A stretch of DNA of 64,000 bases from Colocasia esculenta. Its lineage: Eukaryota > Streptophyta > Magnoliopsida > Alismatales > Araceae. The stretch covers positions 21,301,346 through 21,365,345 of the forward strand of contig CM024766.1 of NCBI GenBank assembly GCA_014218235.1, written 5' to 3'. Every line of letters starts with the position of its first letter. Positions within the stretch are counted from its first letter, which is position 1. A program made the position numbers and the translations under genes. Positions 10,289-21,546 of the stretch are shown one piece after another. Below the pieces are notes generated by a model, which saw nothing but the letters and a program-made list of their open reading frames with translations, ran no database searches and was not told the DNA's origin.

Positions 10289-11256
10289 AACTGTAACGAC
10301 CAGAATCCGCATTACCAGTAACAACCAGTAACCGAATTCTGACCCGCTAACCCACGAGACAAGCTCGGAAGGGTAGGAAGTGAACGTCCGAGGAGAATAT
10401 GTAAGAAGATACACACCATGTAAAGCTGTAAAATTCCACTATATGAACAAAATGTACAACTCAGAGTCTGAGCAAGGTACAGAGTACAGAAGTACAACAA
10501 AAAGTACTACTCACTGCAGCTAAGGAGCACCAACACCGGAGTGGCTAGACTCGCCTGGAATGGGAGTCGACGACGACCACCTGAAAGGGAAGGGAGTGAG
10601 TCTCAAGAAAAGAGACCCAGTAGGGAAAAGTAACCCCACCGGCAACAGAACTAAAGTGCGGAAAGTAAAAACTGAAAAAGTACACGTCGCACCACAACAC
10701 AAAACTGTAAACCTCGCAGCTCAGTAGCACAACACACTCACACACACACAGTAAGTAGGACTCAGCTAGGGTCTGGGCTCGGCGTCCCGTCACCACAGAG
10801 GCTCTCAACCCCAGCCACGTGTGCACACTACAGACGCTCTCTCTCGCATCTGGTCCACGACCGGTTTTTCCCCTACGCTTGACCCTAGCGGTAGAGAAGG
10901 GGCTCCATAGAAACCGGCTCAAAACCACCACAAGGAGTACACACAGGACAGAGTCGCACTCGGCGTCCTGGCTCACTAGCGGAGAACAACCACACGCTAG
11001 TCATCTAGACGGAGTCGCACCCACGCCTAGGTAACACAACAGAAACGGGCACGCGGTAACGCAACGCGCGTACAACAGACGGAACACACTCAACGCTTGA
11101 AACTCTGTACAGTAAGTGAACACTCATGTCACAACTAGTTACTCATATGCACAGGCAGAGTCACACTCTAAGCCTGGCCCACATGTGTTATCAGGGCGGA
11201 CATCACATGTCAATCGCCTCTAAACACAAAACTCAAGCCTGCTGGGACACAGGATA

Positions 11257-11385
11257 TTAACGGCCATATCAATTGCCGCCAATATGAAGTAAACGACTCA
11301 TCATGTCGTTAACCTGACTCAACGGCAATCGACCTTGTCGTTTATATCACCCTTGAAGATCTCAACGTCAACAGATGTGGACGTT
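11257..11385. repeat. Inverted-repeat array, G 5' LTR
   Basis: Counterpart of 4635-4766: three AACGGC/GYCGTT inverted units at about 32-bp period, followed by AACGTC-N10-GACGTT. Confidence 0.7.
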
Positions 11386-11666
11386 AATCTCTTCAGTCCC
11401 CTAAACCCAGAACAGCACCGGATCAGTCCAGTTTGGCTGAATTACCCAACAGAACACCTACTGATGGAGGGGAATACTTCCTCTCATCATTTAACACTAC
11501 CAGAACTTTCAATTTAAACAATCAAACGCCTAGATTGCCCAAAACACTCAAAATTCCGGCATGGTACAACCCAACCCTAAACCATAATTTGCAAACTGAT
11601 TTACACAAATGAACATGCTGGTTTGCTAAGGAGGGTTATAGGAGTTAAGTCCCTACCTCAGAACGC

Positions 11667-11674
11667 TTTATAAA
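11667..11674 (-). promoter_or_regulatory. Probable TATA box, G 5' LTR
   Basis: TTTATAAA on the minus strand, about 460 bp inside the LTR, similar in position to the TATA boxes of A and B. A second candidate (GATATAAA near 11341-11347) is less well placed. Confidence 0.45.
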
Positions 11675-12592
11675 CCCTCAAACAGCCACTAATCGCGTCG
11701 GAACCCCCCGAAGACTCCGCGCGAATCGCACTAAATCCTCACGTTTCCCGCCCGATGAAGCACCGCCACGCGTACCAGGGCCTTCCCACGAGCTCCCATC
11801 AACGATCATAAGCAGTGGAAATAGAGAAAAGCAAAGGTGGAGGGAAGGAGAGGAAAAGAGAAGAAAGGGTTCTGCTCTCGGGCTGCCCTATTTCAACAGG
11901 CCCGACTAGTAGACGTCCACATCGCTAGCCGCCAACTGAACCGCCAAAGGCTTGACGTCCAGATCGCATGTCGTCGAGTTCAACAACACACGTCCACATC
12001 GCTGGATGCTAACCCCAAGTCAACGGCTAACCCTGCCGCCAACTAAAAGTTAACGACAATGGATCTTGTCGTCTACCACACAGAACTCTACAAGACCCAA
12101 TAAGGATCCACTAAACCCGAGACCTTACATCAGCTTAGGGGCTGTCGACAGCTACATAGCAGCTGAGCCAGAAATGGTAAATTTTGAGAAATTTCACCCC
12201 ATTTGGGCATGCACTGTTCGTAATAAGGTGGAGAACAGGTTTTAAACATATTACTAAGTGTCATGGCCACTACTATGAGGACACAAAAGTCATTCTTCAA
12301 TGGTTAAGAGATAATACTTCAGGAGTCTTAAGTTATGGTATTTAGAGAACCATGTTCAAGTCCCAATAAAATAAAGACAAACCCGTTGAATAAAACAATT
12401 GTAGAAAAACATATGACTTAGTGGCGATGTTCATTTAGTGATTGAAGACAATATTGACATGACCCATTGACAATAGACAACCTTGTCCCTTGAGTTAAAA
12501 TTTTGGATGCTTCACTCTATTTCTTTGAATTTGATATTCTTGAACTTGACAAAAGGGATATGGGAAAAGTGATAATTAGATTCATGTATACC

Positions 12593-12755
12593 TTTTGACG
12601 TGAATGTAGACATTTGTGATGTCTATGCCCCCAATTACTCAGTATAAAGAACCATCATATCGTTGTACAGAGATAATGGAATAACTTTTTGACACGAAGA
12701 CAGATATTTGTGATGCCAAAGTCCCCGGTTACTCAGAAATAAACATCATTGCTCT
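12593..12755. repeat. Imperfect ~97-bp tandem duplication in the D spacer
   Basis: Both copies contain atttgtgatg, a cccc/gcccc segment, ttactcag and a-rich ...aaacatcat/aaccatcat. They start near 12594 and 12691. Confidence 0.6.
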
Positions 12756-13176
12756 GCCTTTATCCCATATTATTTCATGCTTGTTTGTTGTGTGAAATAG
12801 GTAGCTTTTCTCCTTTTTTTTTTATTAACAACCAAGGTGACTAGATATATATGGCCAAAGGGCAATGTGAAACATTAAATTCAAGCACCATTTTACTTAT
12901 CAATGCATTTTAGAGATGTGATGAGCCACAAGGGAAATATTCAACTGAATGAAGTGGAATTGAATTGAGTTGTTCAAGGTTTTCTGGTTGACACAACCTA
13001 GATTCAGGCTCAAAATATTATGTCAAAATCATTGAGAGTTAATTTGTATCTTTGACCTAGATTGGGATAACATATAACAATGAATTAAAAATGCTATTCT
13101 CCCCTTATGCAATGATTGTGCACATACTCATTGAAGGAAGGTGAAACATGAACAAGATGAGACAACAATGGGGTGT

Positions 13177-13353
13177 CTGTCGACAACAATATTGGCCCTG
13201 TCGACAGCTACTGAACTTCAGGGAAAAGGTGTTTATGGGAGAGGGACAGCTATCGACAGATGAAAGGGGCCTGTCGATAGATAATGTACTCAGTCAAAAC
13301 CAGTGTTCTGGAAAGGCTTGCCTGTCGACAGCTGCAATGTGGGTTGTTGACAG
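13177..13353. repeat. Phased CTGTCGACAG palindrome array, D interior
   Basis: Copies (up to two mismatches) start at 13177, 13198, 13250, 13271, 13322 and 13344. Intervals are 21, 52, 21, 51 and 22 bp. This is nearly the same geometry as the array in the LTR of B, with unrelated spacers. Confidence 0.9.
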
Positions 13354-13839
13354 GTAAGTGAAAAATCAGTGTAAAGACTTGGATTTGAAATGGAATTGAA
13401 ACCATCAAGTGAGGGATCAAAATACTCAAAGTATGAGATGTGTATTCTTGAGAAAATCACTCACCTAGCCTTTTCTTTACTCCCCATAGTGTGTGCATGT
13501 GAACACAACATTTCAAGCATTTGAAACAATGTAAACATGATATTGACAAGGAAGGCAAACACTTACTCACATGCAACATCCAAAACCATCCATGAATATT
13601 AACTTAAGTAGTAAGAGGAAATGTGTATGACAAGGATTAAAGATAATCAAGTACCCTATTTTGAAGTGAATAACCTTTATGAGAATAGTGTCTATGGATA
13701 CGTGGCGGAGAAAATGTCCTCACGCATAATGATAGTTTCCGAACAAGCTTAACTTGTTCTTTCATATATCACCATTTAATATACCTCATAGTCACTATTC
13801 ACAATGGGTTGTTTGCCTCTGAATGTGGTATTGATTGCA

Positions 13840-15485
13840 TTAAAACTTGCATAAGCCCAGTTCTCTTCTAGGAGATGTGAATCACTCCTCGGACAATGGT
13901 TTAGTGAAAATGTCAGCCAATTGTTTTTCAGTGGGTATGAAGCTAATTTCCAAAGATTTGTTGGCTACCTCATCTCTCAAAAAGTGATGTCTTATCTCTA
14001 TATGTTTGGTCCTTGAATGTTGGATTGGGTTCTTTGAAAGGTTGATTGCACTAGTGTTGTCACATAGGAATGGTGTGCATCCCATATCAATGTTATAGTC
14101 ACACAGTTGACTTTTTATCCATAACACTTGAGTTGCACAACTCCCTGCAGCAACATATTCTGCCTCTGCAGTTGAGAGTGCTACCGAGTGTTGCTTTCTG
14201 GATGCCCACGAAACTATGCAACCACCAAGAAGTTGGCAGTACCCACTAGTACTTTTTCTATCAATTTTACACCCAGCATAGTCAGTATCTAAGTATGAGA
14301 TCAAATTAAAGCTACTTCCTGCTGGATACCAAAGACCCAAATCATACGTACCTGAGAGATATCTGAAAATTCTCTTAACTGCAACCAAATGGCTTTCCTT
14401 TGGACTAGATTGGTATCTAGCACAAAGGCAAACACTGAATTGTATATTCGGTCTACTTGCAGTAAGATAAAGGAGTGAGTCAATCATACCTCGGAAGTTC
14501 TTTGCATCTACCGATTTACCTTGCTCATCATTCTCAAGTTTTATGCTTGTGCTCATTGGTGTTGAAGCAGGTTTGGCTTGTTCAAACTGGAAACGCTTCA
14601 AGATCTCCTTTACATAGTTTCCTGATTAATGAAAAAGCCGTCTTCAGATTGTTTAACCTGCAATACAAGGAAGATTTGTAGCTCCCCCATTAAACTCATC
14701 TCAAATTCACTGTGCATATGTTTTGAAAACTCTTCACACAGTGATGGGTTAGTGGATCTAAAAATGATGTCGTCCACATAAACTTGAACAACAATGATGT
14801 GATTGTGAACTTTCTTAGTAAAGAGAGTTTGGTCCACTTTACCTCTTGAGTAGTTTTTACTTACCAGAAATGTGCTTAGTCTGTCGTACCAAACGTGGGG
14901 TGCCTGTTTCAATCCCTAGAGAGCTTTGTACAGTTTATGTACATGGTTAGGTTTATCATGATCCTCAAAGTCAGGTGGTTGAGAGACATAGACTTCCTCT
15001 TGGATGTAACCATTCAAGAAGGTAGTTTTAACATCCATTTGAAAAAGTTTGAATTTGTTTGAGCATGCATATGCTAACAAGATCCTAACTGCTTCTAGCC
15101 TAGCTACAGGAGCAAAGGATTCTTCAAAGTCCACACCAAATTCTTGATTATACCCTTTTGCTACCAGTCTAGCCTTATTCCTCACCACTTTACCCTCTAC
15201 ATTCAACTTATTCCTAAAAACCCATCTTGTTCCTATGACAAAAATTTCAGGGGTTTTAGGAACGAGTCTCCAGACATTATTTCTTTGAAATTGTCCAAGC
15301 TCCTCATGCATAGCATCAATCCATGAATTTTCTTTTAAAGCTTCTTCAACATTTTTAGGTTCCACTTGAGAGACAAAGGCTAAATGATCTTGTTCAACTA
15401 TTTGTCTAATTTTAGATCTAGTTTGAACTTTATCATTTACATTTCCAAGCACATTATCAAGTGGATGATGTCTGGAATACCTCAC
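13840..15485 (-). pseudogene. D reverse transcriptase and RNase H (copia)
   Basis: RT begins around WIDAMHEELGQFQRNNVW, followed by GTRWVFRNKL, ARLVAKGYNQ, VARLEAVRILLAYA and the catalytic QVYVDDIIF at about 14765-14790. RNase H contains LTASRPNIQFSVCLCARYQ, DTDYAGCKIDRKSTSGYCQ, ALSTAEAEYVAAGSC and DIFTKPLSEE. In-frame stops occur at about 14915 and about 13879. A frame change lies near 14605-14612. The natural end appears to be the TAA at 13840-13842, after a C-terminus like that of other Sirevirus pols (RRELGLCKF). Confidence 0.9.
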
Positions 15486-15487
15486 AT

Positions 15488-16735
15488 TTGTGATTTTTGA
15501 AGGACTGGGTTGATCTTGTGGAGGCTATTCTTGAGGAGGATGTGCTTGAGGAGTTTCTTCTTGAGGCTCTTCCTCTTGTGGATCTTTTTAAGATTCATCT
15601 AGAGTCCTGTGAGAATTGAAATTGTTAGCTTTTGCATGTTTTTCATCAAAAACAACATGTGGAGTCTCTTCTACAGTTTTATTCTTAATATTAAACACCC
15701 TATATGCTCTAGAGTGTTCTGAGTATCTAAGAAAAATACCTTGATCATTTTTGGCCTCAAATTTATCTAGATCAACTTTATCATTGTTATGTATAAACAC
15801 TTTTGAGCCAAAAACTCTGAAATACCCAATACTGGGTTTCTTACCTTTTAGGAGTTCGTAGGGAGTTTTCTTTATGACAGGTCCTACCATGGCTCTGTTG
15901 AGGATGTAACACGATGTGTTGACCGCTTCTGCCCAAAAAGTCCTTGCAAGTTGACTTTTGACCAGAAGGGTGCGAGCCATTTCCACCAATGTTCTGTTCT
16001 TTCTCTCCACTACATTTTGTTCCAGAGTCCTTGGAGAGGAAAACAAATGTTCAATCCAGTGGTGCCTGCAGAAATCAGAAAAGGAGTTATTAGCAAACTC
16101 TCCCCCGTGATCAATGCGTATTGAGCATATCTTGTGAACGTTTCCATGCTCAATCTTATTAAAGAAATCCTCAAACAGTCTCAATGCTTCGTTTTTGTGT
16201 GCAAGGAACTTTACCCAAGTGAACCTAGAGAAGTCATCTACAATGACAAAACCAAAACGTTTGCCATTGAGACTTAGTGTTCTAGTAGGTCTAAAGAGGT
16301 CCATGTGCAAAAGTTCATAAGGTTTAGAAGTGCTTACTGGTGCTTTTAATTTGAAGGAATTCCGGGTTTGTTTTCCCTATGCACATGCATCACAAAAACT
16401 TTCATTTTGATTGAAGGAGATTTCAGGAAGTCCTTTTACCAATTTCAGCTTCATGATCTTGTGCAATACATTGTAACTTGCATGGCCAAGCCTACGATGC
16501 AATAATGTAAGCTCATCCTGTTTGTTTGCTACAAGACACAAGTTTTCATTTTTTGGATCATCTAAGTCAATCAAATAAATGTTGTTTACCCTTTTTCCAG
16601 AAAATTTTAGACTGTCTGATTCCTTATAAATGATTTGGCATGTGTTTAATTCAAAGATAACTATATGACTGTTATCACACAGTTGGCTTATACTAAGCAA
16701 GTTGTGATGCAGGCCATCGACTAACAGGACATTGT
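15488..16735 (-). pseudogene. D GAG-pre-integrase and integrase core (copia)
   Basis: The zinc-finger part (LLHRRLGHASYNVLHKIM ... CDACA) lies at 16377-16560, followed by a stop. The core then reads LHMDLFRPTRTLSLNGKRFG, RIDHGGEFANNSF and VVERKNRTLVEMARTLL; the three acidic catalytic residues are present. AFWAEAV-type and KKTPYELLKGKKPSIGYFRVFG blocks follow. Stops at about 16376 and 15588 split the frame. Confidence 0.9.
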
Positions 16736-16945
16736 CTATTGAGTTAGAAGCATACTTACCAATCTTACCTGAGCCGATGATCTGACCTTCATTGTTGCCT
16801 CAAAAATAACTTGACCTCCGTCTTTTTCCACTAGCAAGCAAAATTTTTCTTTGTCGCCCGTCATGTGCCTCGAGCAGCCACTGTACAAGTACCACTTGTT
16901 TTGATTTTCGGTTGCTAGGCATTCCTGCACATGTGGATCAGACAA
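16736..16945 (-). pseudogene. D protease, catalytic Asp replaced by Tyr
   Basis: The active-site block reads WYLYSGCSRHMTG, where copia proteases have D at the fourth position (compare WYLDSGCSRHM in element C). A GAC-to-TAC change explains it. The protease should be inactive even where the frame is open. Confidence 0.85.
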
Positions 16946-16979
16946 GAGGTTTTGGTACCCAAATTACTTTGGGTCCCAA

Positions 16980-18936
16980 TATATCATTCATGCCAAATAG
17001 TAAATGCTTCGCAATCTAAACTTTTTTGAGTTTCTGTTTATTTGGACTATTCTGGCATTGTTGTTCATTATGCCCAACTTTCTTATAGAAATTGCATGAT
17101 GAGGGTTTTCTCACAACAATGGGCTTTTTATTCTGAGGAACATGCATGAGCATTTTACCTTTTTGTTGTCTGGTTAGCTTTCGTTTGGAAGCTTGTTTCC
17201 AGGCCTGTCGACAACCCTGTTGGGGGTTGTTGACAGATTTCTTAGTGTTGTTAGCAATAGTTTTGATGTTCTTAGGTTCCTGTTTCTTACCCTTGGCTTG
17301 ACTTTTATTGTTCTTTGAAGGGATTTGCTTGCTTGTGCTTGGGCTACAATCAACAAGGGATGTTAACAAATTTTTACCAATTACCTTTCGTTTTACTAGT
17401 TGATATCCAATCCCATGCTTTGCAACAAATACATTAGATCCCAGAATTGCATCAAGATTTTGTTTCTCTTTTACAAACCTTGTTAGATCTTCAGATTTTC
17501 CCTTAAGGTTCTCCTCATCCTTTTCTAATTTTTCTTCACTTCATCAAGTTCATTTTGAAGAGTTTCAAGAGAGTTGGTTAGACTTTCTTTTCTTTTTGGG
17601 TTTCTTGCAATTTCAATTTCATGCAGTCCATTTCCTCACTGTGAGCTTGCTCATCAATTTTCATCATTTCAATTTCTTTATTCAAAGATGCAATTTGTTC
17701 ACTATGATTGGTGCTATGAACAAGGGAATTGATTTTATTTTTGAGTGCTTTGTTTTCAGACTTAAATTCACAGAACTTTTCAAATAACGTAGTATAAGCT
17801 TCTTCCCATTCATCAATAGAATAACTTTCAAAGGAAGAGTTTACCTCGTTGGAGTCATCACTTCTTGCCATTAGACATTGAACTTCTTCATCCCCAGAGG
17901 TTGCTTCAGCGTTATCATCTTCATCCTCATCACTCCAAGTAGCCATCATTGCTTTGGCTTTCTTGAAGGTGAACTTTTCTTTCTTCAGCTTCTTCTTGAG
18001 CTCAGGGCACTCTCCTCTCATGTGCTCTTGTTTCTTGCACTCATAGCACACAATATCAGATTTCTTGTTAGACTCAAATTTGTTTGAAGAATCTTTCTTT
18101 TGAAAGGGTTTAGAGTTACCTGACCCTCTCTTTTTGAATTTCAGGAATTTCTTGAATTGTCTAGTGAGCATGGCCATTTCATCATTCTCACTATCACTAG
18201 ATGTTTCAAGATCATCACTATCCTGAAGAGCATCCTTTTTGGAACCTGAAGAGTTTTTCTTGGAAGCCTTTAAAGCAATCAATTTCCTAGGATTTTCTTC
18301 AGTTGCCTTTCTTTTCACATTTATTTCATAAGTCATTAGGGAGCCAATTAGTTAATCTAATTTCATCTTTGATAGATCTTTTGAATCCTTAATGACAGTG
18401 GCCTTAGTGTTCCATGAGGATGTAAGAGACCGAAGTATCTTCCTCACTAAGTCACTTTCTGAGTATTCCTTTTTAAGACCCTTTAATCCATTTATGATTA
18501 GCATGAACCTTGCAAACATGTCAGATATGGTTTCTTCATTGCTCATCTTAAACATTTCATACTCAGAAATTAACATGCTTGCTTTGGATTTCCTTACCTC
18601 GGACGTACCTTCGTATATCAATTCAAGCTTGTCCCACATCACTTTTGCTGAGGTGCACGTGGAGACTCTTGAATATTCCTTGGGGTGCACTGCGTATTGC
18701 ATCATGTTGAGGGCGCTCCAATTGAGATTTTCCTTCACAATCTGGTCCTTCGTCCAGGTATCTTCATCCTCAGGAAGGGTGTATGCTCCTTTACTAACGA
18801 TCTTCCACAGCTCGTAGTTTTGTGCTCTCAGAAATACCTGCATGCGGTTTTTCCAATAGCAATAATCAGTGTCGTCAACGAAGGGTGGCATGGTCACTGA
18901 GTGTCCTTCGGCCATGTACCCCTTATTCGATTCCAT
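16980..18936 (-). pseudogene. D gag (Sirevirus type) with CCHC knuckles
   Basis: Start ATG at 18936 (MESNKGYMAEGHSVTMPPFV), about 60 bp after the PBS. The N-terminal 194 residues are a copia gag (UBN2-like) with YCYWKNRMQVFLRAQNYELW. A stop lies at about 18349. The second part has MAMLTRQFKKFLKFKKRG, then CYECKKQEHMRGEC (CX2CX4HX4C), an acidic region and a coiled coil. A third part carries a degenerate second knuckle, CNFYKKVGHNEQQC, with Tyr for the second Cys. A pair of CTGTCGACAG-like palindromes (17205, 17227) lies inside this coding part. Confidence 0.9.
17205..17236. repeat. Palindrome pair inside D gag
   Basis: ctgtcgacaa at 17205 and ttgttgacag at 17227, 22 bp apart. Same paired layout as the non-coding arrays. 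Confidence 0.6.
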
Positions 18937-18997
18937 GAGATCAAGACTCTCCTGATCGTAAGATCAAATAACCACAATAGTAAATCGGAGAGACCTC

Positions 18998-19009
18998 GCT
19001 CTGATACCA
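18998..19009 (-). other. D primer binding site (tRNA-iMet)
   Basis: Minus strand TGGTATCAGAGC, 2 nt from the 5' LTR end. Confidence 0.9.
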
Positions 19010-19740
19010 ATTGAAAGGTTGCGGAATTATCCAATATGGTAATCTAGAAGGGGGGTTGAATAGATTACTATCAATTAAAAATTTACTACGACCTTCTTTT
19101 AATGAAAACAGAGACTTTTGAAATTGTAATAAAATTTAAGCTAAACTTAGATGTGTGTTATTTGTAGGTAGATGGAGTAGCAACTCATTCAGCGTGTGTA
19201 AAAACAACGTGCCTACCAAACATCTATCCTAAAGATGTACAACCACACGACACGATGTTTTAAGGTGGTTCGGAGTACACAACTTGTGTATCCTACGTCC
19301 ACCGTCCACACACACAAGCAGAAACAACTGCTTATGAGCTGGTTCACGACTACAATTTACACACACGAGTTGTCTGATGTGAAACCACGATCAGAACAAC
19401 ACAAACCACGTGAATCAAGCACAAGAACGCTTGAAACACCACCACACACAGAAGTATGAGAAAATAGAGACAAAGAAGAGTTTTGAGTTGAAAGAACAAA
19501 TCCTGATGTGGAACTCTTCAAGATGCTCATCTAGATGAACTTCAAACTTCGTCTTGGCAAGTATAGATTGATGGAGAAGCTTGAATCACAGACGAACTGG
19601 CTTCACCTCCACTTGGATGGCGGATCTTCCTTTCCCTGGGCGGTAGGTTGAAGCAGAGCAACATGTGGAGGCTTTTTGTCATGGGATTTGCTTAGGGTTT
19701 GATGGTATGGCCTCTTACTGCAAAAATAACCCCATATGTC

Positions 19741-19750
19741 CTATATATAT
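19741..19750 (-). promoter_or_regulatory. TATA box of the D 5' LTR
   Basis: ATATATATAG on the minus strand, about 560 bp inside the LTR. The palindrome array ends about 90 bp upstream of it. Confidence 0.6.
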
Positions 19751-19837
19751 GGGTGTCCAAATATGGAGAGACGTGCTTGACAGAATCACCCAATGCATGG
19801 ATCATATCTTGGACATCGGAGCTTTCCAAAACTACGT

Positions 19838-20066
19838 CTGTCGACAGGTGATTGGCTGATGTCAACAGCTACTGCCCAGTTCTTGCTTTCATGTTTCTGG
19901 GACACTGGATCTGTCGACATATATGGTCTTGCTTTCGAAAGGCACACTTCATCTGTCGACAGCAGCATACTGGCTGTCGACAGGTACTGCTTTCTGAGTG
20001 CTTCCAGAACCTTGTTTTGTTCTGTCATGTCTATCTGTCGACAGGTGATTTCTTGGTTGTCGACAG
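19838..20066. repeat. Phased CTGTCGACAG palindrome array, D 5' LTR
   Basis: Starts at 19838, 19859, 19911, 19932, 19953, 19974, 20035 and 20057; intervals 21, 52, 21, 21, 21, 61 and 22 bp. Three of the eight are degenerate. It lies just upstream of the TATA box in U3. Confidence 0.9.
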
Positions 20067-20306
20067 ATAATCTCTTGAAGTTACTTTCTTGTTCTTTTCA
20101 CCTGAATCTTGTTGCTTGGCTTATATGCATTCATACGTACATTAAAAGACATTTTAAGTGAGATGTAATGAATACATAGGTGATCATCTTGACACTTGAT
20201 CATGTCATTCATGTTCTTAATAAATAGGTCATTATACCATCATCAATTGCAATGTTCATTAAAAAAACACATCATCAAAAACATTAAGGCACAAGTAAAC
20301 CCAACA

Positions 20307-21318
20307 AAGGGTTGCCACCGACAGGGGTTATTGGCACCATAAGTTGTCGCTAACTCTAGATCTTAACGCCAGCAAGTTAGCCGTTAAGTTCATGTCTGCA
20401 GAAATATAGACTGAACGCACAAAAAAAAGGTGAATGGGGGTTCTAGGACATGAAATAAATTCCAAAAAATTCCTAGGACCTACTAGACATGGGTAGGGAT
20501 GATGTCCAAAGGTTACTTGCCTCAAAGAAATTAAAGAACGGATTTAATCAGCCGATGATGCCCTCCTCGGCCAAGCCAAGAAGGCGCCTAAAAACCTCTT
20601 AGATCTGGTTCTATGGTCGATGTAGCTTGCACACCGGAGTCGGGGAAGCTTGACAGATGTTCAAAGTCTCCCCCAGTCGATGTAGATCGCCAAGAGACGT
20701 ACCACAACGCCAGATCCAAGTATCCCAAGTTCAATTTTTCGCACAGGTTTTCTAGGGTTTTGACAAAGGCCAAAAAGACCTAATCCATCCAGAATGAGGC
20801 GATTTTATAGAGCCAAGGGTCTGGGTATGCGCTTAGGTAGGAATCCTACCGTTGGACAGAGGTTTCCAAATCAAGAATCGAAGGAAACATTGTCGTTTCC
20901 AAATCTAAAACTGCAGAAATTCTGGGAAATAGACGTCCACATTCCTGGCCGTCTACTGGGAATTGGCATCCATCGATCTGGACGTCGACTCCTTGTAAAC
21001 GTCCACTCATGTTGACGTCAATTGGCCTCTCGGCCAGAACACAGATATGACCAGAAACATGCATACACTATATTTATATACATGTAATATGTAATGTGAA
21101 ACCTAAGCACCATATGTGCAATGTAAGTAAAACAATATATACATGATTGACAAGCATATGCATATATACAACATTATTTATTGTAAACTATACAGAAATA
21201 ACACATATTTATATATATACATATACATGTATACACATGCACATAGCTATATACACATAGCAACTAATACATCATAAGACAAAGTCAAATAAAAGAGTAA
21301 AAATTCGAGGGCCTTACA
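20307..21318 (-). mobile_element. A': right part of a gypsy LTR related to element A
   Basis: The segment follows the outline of the A LTR from about 23620 to 24634: an inverted-repeat unit (CTTAACG ... CGTTAAG at 20362-20387), cctaggacctactagacat, a TATA region (ttttatag near 20811), a gttgacgtcaa cluster near 21010, AT-rich ca/ta repeats, and the end ggccttaca at 21318. It is clearly diverged from A. Its left part was displaced by the insertion of D. It abuts C gag at 21319, so A' is inserted in C. Confidence 0.8.
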
Positions 21319-21546
21319 ATATTGGCCATGAAGAAGCATCAACCAAGAAAAAGAGATTTCAAGAAATGCAAATATTTTAAAATGACTGAGCCTGTTTGCT
21401 ACGAATGTAAGAAGCATAGACATCTCAAGGCTAATTGTCCAAAGCTAAAGAAGGGAGAATTCAAGAAGGAAAACACCAAAAAATACAAGAGATACAAAAG
21501 AAGGCAATGGCTGCTGTGTGGAGCAACGAAATAGACTCAGGCAGTG
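21319..21546 (+). pseudogene. C gag fragment with CCHC knuckle
   Basis: Lysine-rich Sirevirus gag segment with CYECKKHRHLKANC, a CX2CX4HX4C knuckle. A one-base shift lies near 21500. It is interrupted by A' on the left and A on the right. Confidence 0.85.

Larger units (their letters stand above)
3686..12129 (-). mobile_element. Element G: Tekay/Del-type Ty3/gypsy retrotransposon inserted in D
   Basis: Complete LTR element of 8444 bp. On the minus strand: 5' LTR (12129-10292), iMet PBS, gag, protease, RT, RNase H, integrase, chromodomain, PPT, 3' LTR (5509-3686). Integrase after RNase H places it in Ty3/gypsy, and the C-terminal chromodomain-like block places it with chromoviruses. Flanks are gcagc (3681-3685) and tcagc (12130-12134), a 5-bp target duplication with one mismatch. 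The LTRs differ by several percent where compared by eye, plus a 26-bp indel near 10560. The coding region has several frameshifts and stops, so it is defective and clearly older than B. Confidence 0.93.
10292..12129 (-). mobile_element. G 5' LTR
   Basis: 1838 bp, same termini as the 3' LTR. It differs by scattered substitutions and by about 26 extra bp near 10560-10585 that the 3' LTR lacks. It ends 12 bp from a CTGTCGACAG palindrome of the host element D. Confidence 0.92.
12130..13839. other. D spacer between pol and ORF3 (1.7 kb, non-coding)
   Basis: AT-rich D sequence with no ORF showing family features. It holds a palindrome at 12142-12151, an imperfect tandem duplication at 12593-12755 and the palindrome array at 13177-13353. 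A long spacer before ORF3 is usual in Sireviruses. Confidence 0.7.
1400..20306 (-). mobile_element. Element D: Sirevirus-type Ty1/copia retrotransposon, minus strand, interrupted by G and cut by E
   Basis: On the minus strand the order is 5' LTR (20306-19012), iMet PBS, gag, protease, integrase, RT, RNase H (18936-13840), a long non-coding spacer, a third ORF (3400-2153), two polypurine tracts, and the 3' LTR (1872 leftward). Protease-integrase-RT-RNase H order defines Ty1/copia. The third ORF, the double PPT and the LTR blocks fit the Sirevirus lineage. A complete gypsy element (G) sits between RNase H and ORF3, and the 3' LTR is cut at 1400 by element E. Many stops and frameshifts show it is dead. 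Its 5' LTR abuts gypsy LTR sequence A' at 20307, so D itself inserted into A'. Confidence 0.9.
19012..20306 (-). mobile_element. D 5' LTR
   Basis: 1295 bp, minus-strand termini TGTTGGG ... CCTTTCA. It has a TATA box at 19741-19750, the inverted Sirevirus block at 19266-19303, a G-rich run (gaaggggggttg) near the U5 end, and the palindrome array at 19838-20066. The right end abuts gypsy LTR A' at 20307. Confidence 0.92.

Noticed and set aside
13882..18936. D as a host gene with introns, read from its alternating open segments
   Set aside because: Segments join by single stops or frameshifts in copia domain order, without GT-AG gaps; unlike the two gag segments in A.
18998..19009. TGGTATCAGAGC motifs as tRNA gene fragments
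   Set aside because: They stand at LTR ends as primer binding sites; no cloverleaf follows.
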